Of a stretch of 47,691 bases of DNA, positions 10,687 through 22,600 are shown one piece after another. Position 1 is the first letter of the stretch. Every line of letters starts with the position of its first letter. The DNA is from Acanthaster planci (lineage: Eukaryota > Echinodermata > Asteroidea > Valvatida > Acanthasteridae). A model generated the notes under the pieces. That model searched no databases and was not told where the DNA came from. It saw nothing but the letters and a program-made list of their open reading frames with translations. Both the position numbers and the translations under genes were made by a program. The stretch lies in contig NW_019091384.1 of the NCBI RefSeq assembly GCF_001949145.1, positions 1,906,090-1,953,780 of the forward strand, given 5' to 3'.

Positions 10687-13600
10687 CTTGGACAAGAACA
10701 GAAAGGAATGCTTTATCTATAATCCTCCTCAATCCTTCACCTGTTGGGAGGACTGAGGAGTGTTAGGGTTATTGAGTAAAAACTGAACACTTTATAAACA
10801 AGCCAAACAAACAGACAAATAAACAAACAAACAAACAAACAAGGCAATCTGTACCAAAGTCACAGGCAACACAAAAAAACGGAAAGGAAGAACTGAACTG
10901 TGTTGAAAAATCTTGAAACTCCAACAACTGCATGTATGTATTTGCCCTGTGCAAGATGTCCTTTGGAGGACACAGTCCCAATTTCCACAGATCCAGATCT
11001 ATGACTTTGAAGTGCAAGTTGGATCAATTCCAAGTACCTTGTGAAATGGATTCATATGGAAAACATCAAAAGCACCTGAACATTCTTTGCGGTCATTTCT
11101 GCCCTGCAGATAATTTCCTATTGTTTCTATGAAAGTTGGATGCACCTGCTATCAAAACAAGTTAAAAATTAATGTTAAACACAGGTGCGTCAAAGAGTTA
11201 TATTCTTCTTTTCATCACAGACAATGGCAGGTGATCAACTATTAATGAGCACACCAAAGCCATTCCAAAAAACCCTAAACCCTCTTTCCCTCGTTATATT
11301 CCTTCTTAGGACAATAGTGCCCTCTCTCGCTTCAGCCGTGCACTTGGAAACATACCACATTGGCCATCACGTAAATGTTTTGTTGAACCCTACTCAGGTT
11401 AGATTAATAATTAAAACTTACAGTTCCCACTTAAAGAGTTAGCACATCTCCTCCCCCCTCATCTGTGAGATCAAAGGACCCCCTCAGTCTACTAGAATTA
11501 CACAAAGAGATGACAGATTAACCCCACTTGGAAGAAGGCAGGAGGTTGTTCCAACCCCATCCTCCATACGTTTTCCTCGATATTGCTCGGCAGGTTTTTG
11601 GTGCACCCTACCTTCAGAGATTCTACTGCTGATATCAAGGCTTTGTTTTACCACTCATATTAGGAATAATCACAAGCACTGTTCTCACAGAAAGACCCAA
11701 TCTTCCGATACAAATTGGCCAAGATGTTGACTTTTCCCACTGACATGCATTCGACGCACAGGTCAAAGCCTGTGAAAGAGCAAACTCTAAATGACCACAG
11801 CTTAAAACAGAACCTTTAGTCGGATTACACTGAAACTATACAAAGATTCTCATCATGGATGCCTTCATGTAGGCCAAGTTTCACAAGGATTGATCATGGG
11901 GCAGCTGTGACTGAAGGTGATGGGCAGGATCCACTACCAACCAGCTATGACACAAGAAAAGTACACCCCTGAGTTATATACCGGTATGTTAACATGCGTA
12001 AGTATTTCAGTTGAAGGTTACTTACCTCATCATCTGATAGATTACTAGCACCCCTCTTCACACATTCACGTGTTGAATCTTAGGGAATGGAAAATAAGAA
12101 AACTGCTCACTGACTGGGAGTGACCTGAAATACATCATGAGAAAAACTTCGAGGCCCGCACATTTCAGGACTGGTTCAGTTACACTCTAATTATCAACTA
12201 CAGACACACGGATTCTTTCAAATCACCGCAGTAGTTGCTTTCAGAGAATGTTTCTCCTTTCGCACAGGCATCAGACTGTATTTCAGTTACCAAGTCAGCT
12301 TATACGAATCGTCTGCGTCATACCACTTGGTCGTCCGCTCTCTGTGGTATATGGGGCGCAGCTGTGCTGTGCTAATTCTGGCTATACGCGTACCTCTATA
12401 TTTTCACTGGCCAGGAGTGAGCGATCACATGGCCGGGTGACAAAAACGCATCACCCTCACCACTGGACATCTCATATCAGTGACAACACTGAGCAAAGTC
12501 ACAGACTAGTCCATCCCCTGGTCTAACGTTCAAACCGATACATAAATGTTGGGACCACTATTTTAAACCAGACTACACACATTCAACAGTACTTCTTCCA
12601 CTTACACGACGGAACGGATAACTATAACTCTAGTGGAAGCAGAGAACCGGCATGAGATACGGTCAGCTGTAACAGTGCTGCAATTTGGTTTGTCAACAGT
12701 TGTAGCTCGTTTCTTTGTACAAGTTCCTTAACATAATTTCTGCCAAGCTTGACGACAGATGCAGATTTTCCTCCAAAACGGGTTAAAGATGAAAGGAAAC
12801 TGCTCTGGAGCAAGGCACATGCGACCAGCACAATTATATCAATATAGTCATGCACAGAGTGCACGTGCCTCGTACAACTTGCTGTGTGCAGCAAGGGACC
12901 GATAAATTTTCATTTTCGATTAATGATGCTAGACCTTCACTTGAGGGAAACATTACAAAGAATTCCAAGCACAGGTACAAGCGAACAACGCTCCAGGAGC
13001 ATACCGCAGGTGGATACAGGATAAGGACCCTTACCAGCAAACTTGATGCACATATTTAGCTTGACAGTGGATAATGCTCTTATATTGGATTAATGCAATA
13101 CATGGGACATGGACATTGCCGCCAACTCTGTTACCCTGGATCAAAGATAAAGTCTGCATGAAGATGCATTATAAGAGACCCCTTACAGGTTGGTATTTGG
13201 TAACAGCACCTTTCATATAGTAATTAAAGAATATCACTGTAAACAACTAAAGTGCAATCTCTTTATAGATTTTACACTAGTTGGAATTATTCAGCATCAT
13301 GCGATCCCATGTATGCCCTACAAACCTCAGGCAGCGGCTGGTACAGCAACATGGTCTCTGTCTGTGTAATCTGAAGAGTATTGCGTATGGCAAAGTGATT
13401 ATTACCTAAATGCTCTCGAACGATCCGAGCGGCTTCTCTTTGGGGCATGGAATCAAACTCCTTTCCAAGGAGCCCCAGTGCATCTTGATCAGACACCTTT
13501 TCCTCCCGCTGGGAGGCGAAAAAGAGCTTCAGAACGTCCCTGAAGGTGATCAGACTGTCTCCGGCTCCAATCAGTCTCTCTATCAGCTGGTCCAAGCGGG

Positions 13601-16600
13601 CATATTTTTCCAGCCCTGCTTCTAGCAACCAGCAAAGAACCTCCACATCCTGTGGTGACAGGCCGCCATAGTCACCGTACATCTGTCCTCGCTCCTTCTT
13701 GAAGTATGCCTTGGCCAGCTTGTCCTTTGTTAAAAGAAAACGAAATTCAGGTACCCTTGATAGTGCACGCCTTGCATATTAATGATGCCTTCAACTAATT
13801 ATCTGCTTGAGCAGAAGCGCCCCCTCATTGGGAGAAAAGAGCCACGTTGGTGCATAGAGTTCATTTTGTTGGTGGTGATGTAACAGTAGCGCATGCATAG
13901 TCGTTTGTGAATGAGCGAGTGCAGTTCTCACCAAAGGAGCCTATTGCTGGGAAAATTGCACCCTCTCTTGGTCAAGCTCGGAGCTCATTGGTTGAGACAC
14001 TCAACAATTCCAGTGCGAAACAAGTGACGCATTACAGTGTCAGATTTCTGGCAACTGGAATAAGAAGTCGCTGTATGATGCCAAAACCAAATGTGTGTAC
14101 ATTAAAATGCCTATTCTAATATGTTGTACAACAAAATGCTGACACAAAGGCCACAGTAGGGTCAAAAAAATATTTCAGGCATATATAGCAGATGCCTCCT
14201 CGCCCATGCCAGGCCCATTTCAATGTGTGGTGGCCAACTTCATGAACATATCTGTAAAACTTCTTCTTTTCATATTTCACTTTTCTGGCTCGCCAAATTC
14301 AAATCAAATGCATCCCATCCTGTCAGAGATGAAAAAATACCAGACCAGGTGACACACGGCTCTGCTATGGAAGACACTGTTGTTGAAGTTCAAATATAAG
14401 ATTGATTGAGAGGGCTCGGAGTCAATCAACATCTGAGTCAATCAGCATACCCAATGGATTCCGATTGTCAAAGGTTTTAGTATCAATTCATTTAACTTAC
14501 TTTACACGTTTGGCAGAAGTCTTCTGTTTCACCCTAAAAGAAACCATAAAAAATGCAGACTTCAGATTTGGTTCTAAGAAATGTAAAACCCCAATGAAAT
14601 TCAGATTTTAGATTTGGTTCCAATTATGAATTGTAAAACGGGTTATAACGGGTTATATACATTTTTGCATGTCTGCATGGATCGGGGGCCCCTTTCTCTG
14701 AAACGAAGGAAAAATAAAAAGAAAAAAATGGGCAAAACACTCCAAAATAACTAAAACAAAATTTAAAGACATGACAGCATCCTGCAGATTCTGATGTTTA
14801 CACAAATATTATTATAAAGAATGTATGTTAGGTAATATGCCATCATCACTCCCGCTTGTCTGCAAAAACGAGACATTAAAAAAAAAATCTCTGACCTGAC
14901 CACACCCTCCCCCCCAAAAAATTCCTGGATCTGACCCTCTTACGCGGTGCCATGAGAAAATGCCAAGAGCATGGATAATATCATGATGCAATGTCACAGA
15001 AGAGACCAAATAACATTACACAAATACGGCATCCAACTTAAGAAATGCCTTTTTAAGCTACAGTGATGCTGTCTTTTGAAGCCACGATGGAACTCCAATT
15101 TGATTTTTTTTACACCCAACTATTAAATTGATGATTGGGCTGCGACTTTTTGGTAAATGAGATCAATGGGAAAAAATCTGTCCAACTAAACAAAGGGATG
15201 TATGATATGAACCTATCATACCAATGTGTACAATCATATGGGTCTAGTTCAACAACTTGACACAGATAAATAGCATTGTTGAATAAGATCCCAGTTTGCC
15301 GACTGTCTGTGTCCATGCTTGCATTGGACAAAATAATTCACATTTTACTGACCACCTATCACTGAAGAGTGATTGGTGACATTCTGGGCATCACACTGAT
15401 ATTATACCTACTTCACGGATGCTGCTTTCACGGTTACGCTTATCAGCGATGGAGTCAAATTCTATCAGAAGTCACCTCACAAGACCAGTCACAGGTAAAA
15501 CGTGACAATGGGATGCCTTCGATCACAGGTTCATTTGAGCAACTTGTGACGTGGCTTAAGACTGAAAATCTTGTGATGGACTTGCAGGGACTTGTGATGG
15601 ACTTGTAGGGATTGTGGTAGACTTGCAGGAACTTGTGATGGACTTGTAGGGACTTGTGATGGACTTGTAGGGATTGTGGTAGACTTGCAGGAACTTGTGG
15701 TGGACTTGTAGGGACTTGTGATGGACTTGTAGGGACTTGTGATGGACTTACAGGGACTTGTGATGGACTTGCAGGGACTTGTGATGGACTAGTAGGGATT
15801 GTGGTAGACTTGCAGGAACTTGTGATGGACTTGTAGGGACTTGTGATGGACTTGTAGGGACTTGTGATGGACTTACAGGGACTTGTGATGGACTTGCAGG
15901 GACTTCTGATGGACTTGCAGGGACTTGTGAGGGGCTTACAGGGTTTTGTGATGAAGATTGACAACAATACCGCTGCTTCCTACATACCTTGCGGCATTTG
16001 CTGCAGAGATCTCCAGGTCGCACACTCATCTCAGAGGCTGCCACACCTTTGGCCTGGATTTAGGAATAAAAAACGTACGGAAGGTATTATTTCAATTCTC
16101 ATCCAGGGCATCCTCCTGGTTTGTTTATTTATTTATCTAATGGGGGGAGAAGAATTGGGGAGACATGTTGATTCCTGCCAACCTTATTGCACCTCGTGGG
16201 TTACAGTTAGAATCCCATCATTAGAAAAATCCCATAATATTATATCACGTCTTACAGGACAGATTCTTTCCTTAAAAAGAATACATTCGTTTTAACCCAG
16301 TTGAACTTGTTAAGAAAACTTTGATCAGTTATTTCAAAGCCAATGCTGCATGACACCATGCTTTTAATTACAATCACAAGATATGGCCCTATACTTGGCT
16401 GCAAATTACTCGCCACTCTATGGGAAGTGGTTGCAGCTGGTACAACAGAATAATGTGTAAATTGAAGCCATAGCCATGTAATTCAGACGCAGCCCATGTA
16501 CACGTGTAAGCTTGACTCTCTATCATTCGCAAAGTTTGGTGGAGAACTATAGTTCGACCAGAGGTCAATTGCAGAAGACAATGCACACGCGAAGTTCATT

Positions 16601-19600
16601 TACACTTGGATGACCCTTGTTTGCCCATTTTTAACATCTCATTGTTACTCACATTTCACCATTGGCTGCGATTCTTGAAATCTCATACAATTAATTTTAT
16701 GTCAATGGCTCCCTCTGTAATAATAAATGAAATTGGATATTGATAACCAGCGGTAGGACGGTACCCTTGGACCTGGTCCTAAAAGGTCCACTATCATTAT
16801 CGGGTGGTGTTAGTTAGACTATATTCAACAATAGTCGTCACTTGCCCATCCCCCTGCTGAGAGCAGCTTGGACTAACCGGCTGACTGTGACTTGGTCTGA
16901 TTAACACTTCAACTTTATCTCCATTCTCTGCGCCTACAGATTCTTCCAAGTCATCCTGATAAACGTGTCCATAACACCGCAGACGTGCATCACAGTTTTG
17001 CTGTCTATCAAAGGCAAAGGTCACAGAGTTTGTGCAGTACCTCCAAACCCTTTTCTTTTGAATTGTCTGAAAGAATAAATTTTAAGTAATATCTGACTTT
17101 ATCTGAAATGTCACAGTTTATGGATGTCTACTGGCAAACAACTGGTACAAAAGTATACAACAATTATAATGATTCCAACTGTGATCGGACAGGATAAGTG
17201 TCATTGGTAAAATGAAGAAGAAATGAACACTGAGAAGGACCAACAGTTTGCAATCGTTTTGAAGGAAGAAGTGTCTCCAACATGCAGAACCGTTGTCACA
17301 TGTCAAACAAACTGATCAACTGGTAATCTGAGACGCCTTCCCACCTGCAAACGTCGCAAAACTCTCGGCCGTACAGAAGCCAAACGTCTTGTCAGTTCAC
17401 GGGTCTGGAAGACTGGGGACTCTGCTTGCAAAACAAACTCGAGGAATTGGGAACAAGCATTGGAAATAAGGAGTCTGAGTTGACTGGAAACAAGTTGTTA
17501 AGGACGATGCTTTTGTCCAATGGCTTTGTACACATATTGGTTTCTTTTAAGGGGAGAGGCACCGGTACCTGCAAATGTGAAGGTCCTGGTTCCCAACCCG
17601 CTGTGAGACCTTTTATTTCTAACTGCACGTCCCCCAGCACATATTCCACTTCCAGTTCTCTGAAAACATCCAATGGTTTGGTATTGCTACCATAGCTCAT
17701 TTCTGTGTCCATCACTTTCTGTTTAAATTGAGAAAGAAATGATATCATTTCACTAATGAACCAATGCTTCGAAAATGCCTAAAGCAAATCAAATACTCAA
17801 GCAAATCCTACCAAATGCCATCCCAGCACAATCAAATCCAATCTGACACAATCAAATACAATCACACCAAGGCAAATTACATCCTATCAAATACCAACCC
17901 TAATCAATCAAATCCAACCTGACCTGACCCAACCCAACCCAATCCAATTAGAGTAAATACAACAGAAATGCAAATTTTGTAAAACTCAAAGCAGAGACAA
18001 TACCTGCTCTGCAACAGGATCGTCATTCCAAATGTGAATCCGTACTGGGTAGCACTCTTCCTGGGGATCACAGGGCTCTCCGAATGCTCCGACTTTCATC
18101 ATTTTTGCGACAGGCAATTCACCTGCTAATGCAGCACCGCAAAAGTGCTTCAGCAGTAGAACGGCCTTCCGATCTCTAATCATCACTAAGATTCCATCCT
18201 CCAACCTAAGAAACTGCCACTCTTTTGAGGGAGCCTCATCATCATGGCAGATTAGGGCCCACAGATTACTTCCTAACCCCGCCTTGGCATGGTGGGGGAA
18301 AGACAGGACCACTGTGTCTAGAAATGTCAACCCTGTTGGACCGCACTGAATCATCGGTGACAGGGCAATGTTTGACTGATGCAACCCCTCGATGGGTGGA
18401 GCGCTGGGGTCCACGTAGATGTACACTTTCTGGGGACTGCCTGCAGGTATGGCACCCCGAGGGATGTACAGGTGGACCTTGTACTTGACCAGTGCCAAGC
18501 TACCGCCTCGCTGGTCAAAATAGCCAATGGCCATGTAGGATAACTGGAAGACGTTTTCAAGCTGCTCACTGTCGCTCAACCCCGCTGTCAATCTGTCATA
18601 TTCCTTCAGAATCAGCTGAAGGTGTGTACGCTTGGTGGATAGACCATCTGTAAAGATGTACAAGTGCTCATTGACTCTAACTTTGGTTGAGAGGCCAAAA
18701 TGGAATGGAAGAAATAAAAGCTACTTCAATTTTCATCAGTGACTGAATTCCACTCATGGGTGCAATGATAAGAGTAATTTCGTGAGTTATGAGCAAAGAT
18801 CGTATCGCACCGCGTAGCAGCACAAGATGGAGAACTTTACCGTGAATACACGTAAAACATAATTGCATGGGTGCCATTTCATCAAGCGATGTGCCTGCGC
18901 AATGCACATCAATGCACAGGTGCAGGCACCGCAGCAGGCACGTACACCTGGTGTGCCTAAGCATTACCATAAACTGCGCAGGCATTTCGCTTGCTCAAAT
19001 GGCGCCCATGGTAATTACACCTTTCAGGCAGAGTTGTCCATCTTGAGCCTTCGGCGCTATATGATCTTTGGTTATGAGGTAGTGCTTCCACGTGCATGCA
19101 TGTGTATCCTGCTAATGCTGTAATTTTTTCTTTACAAAACTCTGTGTTACTTTCTTTATTGAGAACATCAGCATTGTTCATGAGCACAGAAACTTTTACA
19201 TCTCTCAAAAGATGGCAGAGTGTTTTGTAGTTATGGGGATCCCCTGTAATTTGTCTGTGTGAAGAGTTGTAATTGTGCCTACTACTCTCACCCTGAACAT
19301 CCTTATCACTTCCAAATATTATCAATGTATGCCTAACACTTGACCCAGGAATTACCATCAGCCAACCCTATCAATATTTTTTCAACACAACCTAAAGGAT
19401 CGGAAGTCTGTGAAATACATGTAGCCCTTAGAAAACATCCTTCATTTGTGGAAATCCTTGCCAACTGTTGCCAGCAAATGTAGTGTTGGATGTTGAGAAG
19501 TCTGTGAAGAATGCCTGTAACTTTCTACTGAGGTCTTTCACATGACATCTCTTGACCCATTAAGCATTCCGAGTCTGCAGTGGTGCGCGCATTTTCGAAT

Positions 19601-22600
19601 CTGCGTCTTTGGGTTAATTGGCAATTTTGTGTACGCCAGAATGCTGAGAGACTTTGAAGGTGGGCATATTTCCATGCAAATCTGTGTATATTGAACACTG
19701 ACCGTCCAAAATCATGTGACTGAAAAATCTCTACATGTATATGCTGGTGGTGCACTGAACAGGTCATTAAAAATCCCTCATATGAAAGCCCCAGGTAAAT
19801 ATCATCTAACAATCCCTGATGGCTAATTTCACAGCAAACTGTTTCTAATTGTTATGGTATGTTGTTCATATCAGTACATACTTGGGTCATTCTATGACTT
19901 AGGGGTCCAATTGTTTTTCTTGTTCCTGTCACATCTGACGTACACCTGTACGATTTGTAAGTTCAGAACAAAATCTCTAGTTTTCAAGAGTGATGATTTC
20001 ATGCAACCTGCCCAACACCTAGAAATAGTTTGAAATCAACATGTCTACTTTAAATTACACAGTTAAGTACAGCATGATTACTCTAACCGAGAACAGGACA
20101 GTGATGTAGTCAAGNNNNNNNNNNNNNNNNNNNNNNNNNNNNNNNNNNNNNNNNNNNNNNNNNNNNNNNNNNNNNNNNNNNNNNNNNNNNNNNNNNNNNN
20201 NNNNNNNNNNNNNNNNNNNNNNNNNNNNNNNNNNNNNNNNNNNNNNNNNNNNNNNNNNNNNNNNNNNNNNNNNNNNNNNNNNNNNNNNNNNNNNNNNNNN
20301 NNNNNNNNNNNNNNNNNNNNNNNNNNNNNNNNNNNNNNNNNNNNNNNNNNNNNNNNNNNNNNNNNNNNNNNNNNNNNNNNNNNNNNNNNNNNNNNNNNNN
20401 NNNNNNNNNNNNNNNNNNNNNNNNNNNNNNNNNNNNNNNNNNNNNNNNNNNNNNNNNNNNNNNNNTATTTTGCGGAGAACGTTGGTACTTGGAAAGTACT
20501 CGACCACAACACTGGAACAGGAATAAGGTTGCCTGGAACAGCAAAGTTTTAAAACATTGTACTCTTTATCTTTTTGTTAATGAAATGCATACAAACTTGG
20601 TAACTTGCCTTGAGGCAGCCCCTCACTCTCGATGGCTGTTGGACTCGCTGGAACAGATGATGATGATGATGAAGATGACTCAGAGCTTGAATCGGAGGCA
20701 AAGAAGTCAGTGGGATCAGTCAGCTCTAGAGGGTACGAGTAGCTCTTGGTCTATAAGGAAGAGCAAGACTGGCTTTCAAACTGACGGAGATGTTTATATG
20801 TACATGTACATACAAGCATACACATGTACATGTGTCTCACAACTGCCATGGTGACATAGCCAACAGTGCCCTTTTCAAGCACCCATTTTGCCAGAACTTC
20901 TCAATTTTTTCAACTTTTTCATAGAAAATAGAAATTCTGACTTTTAGGCCTTCTACAACTCGGAAATTGACGGTTTCAATTAAATCAGAAAAGTAAGCTG
21001 TTTCTATGCTGCACATGTGCATAATTTCCTAATAATGGATCACATCCCATTACAAATACTGTATACTACATAATGAAAATATGGTGCCACAACCGCGACA
21101 TTTTTTACCTGGAACAAATCCCTGCCAAAAATATTGTGCCACAACCATGACAACTTTTTTTACCTGGAGCAGATCCCTGCCCATAATATGATGGCACAAC
21201 CATGACAAAATTTTTTACCCGGAGCAAATCCCTGCCCATAATATGGTACCACAATCATGACTTTTTTTTTACCTGGAACAAATCCCTGCCCATAATATGG
21301 TGCCACAACCATGACAACATTTTTTACCTGGAACAAATCCCTGCCCATAATTTGATGCCACAACCATGACAACATTTTTTACCCGGAACAAATCCCTGCC
21401 CATAATATGGTGCCACAATCATGACTTTTTTTTTACCTGGAACAAATCCCTGCCCATAATATGGTGCCACAACCATGACAACTTTTTTTACCTCGAGCAG
21501 ATCCCTGCCCATAATATGATGGCACAACCATGACAAAATTTTTTGCCTGGAACAAATACCTGCCCATATTATGGTGCCACAACCATGACAACATTTTTTA
21601 CCTGGGGCAGATCCCTGCCCATAATATGGTGCCACAACCATCACAACATTTCTTACCTGGAACAAATCCCTGCCCGTGATATGATGCCACAACCATGACA
21701 ACATTTTTTACCTGGAACAAATCCCTGCCCATAATATGGTGCCACAACCATGACAACATTTTGTATCTGGAACAAATACCTGCTCATAATATGGTGCCAC
21801 AACCATGACAACTTTTTTTACCTGGAACAAATCCCTGCCCATAATATGGTGCCACAAATGCGATGTCCCTTTGGGTATTGAGCAGGTTTAATAGTGTATC
21901 TTGATTTGAGGTTGCGCACGTGTACATCATGTTGGACACACGAACCCATAATCCCAACAGGTTTTTTTAGAGCATGTACATGTATCGGCTTGTAAATATA
22001 CTACAGTAAAACCTCAGTTACTCAAAGCCTAAAGGAATGTTGGGTAAAAACATGAGTTATTCAAATTTTGGCAAAGAAAAGCTCATGAGTCATGGAGCTA
22101 TACATGCACTGGTACTGTGTATGTACATGATCGAAACCAACTCTTCCACGGTGACAACATCTGTGTTTATTTCCCTTCTTTTTTTTCCTTATATGGTCCA
22201 GAGTTGGCAACAGTTGAGGGAAAAAAATCATCATTTTGCACATACATGTAGTTCTCAATAAAAAGTGACTTGCCTGTTTATAGAAAAGAAAAAAAACAAT
22301 AAACCACGTCCGTTGTACTTTCGTTTTCGTGTCATTTGGTCTTTCATGTTTACAGTGCAGCATGCAGCATGAACTCAGAGTATGTTTCCTCTTGGGGTTT
22401 CCTCTGTTTAGTCACATGACCTTTCCTTTTGCAGTCGAATGGCCACCACGGAATCAGTGATTGGACTGCCTACACACAGGCTACAATTGGGTCCATGATA
22501 CAATGTAGTTTCGCACTCGCCGGTTCTTCCAAGGAGAACCATTTTTCATGACAAACGTTAAGTGATGTGTTGGTAGGCACAACTCACCTGAAATTCAGGA

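Noticed and set aside
15455-16044. Two long minus-strand frames with Ser/Pro-rich heptad repeats
   Set aside because: They are the translation of a 21-bp minisatellite, open because the period is a multiple of three; only the exon 9 part is supported as coding.
20055-20544. Long frames across the first N run
   Set aside because: Open only because of undetermined bases; the same holds for 36226-36605.
21160-21704. Minus-strand repeat-protein frames (GQGFVPGKK-type)
   Set aside because: By-product of the 55-bp tandem array. The frame changes from unit to unit and there is no conserved start or domain.
21072-21858. CRISPR array
   Set aside because: Units are directly contiguous without unique spacers, and the DNA is clearly animal genomic sequence.
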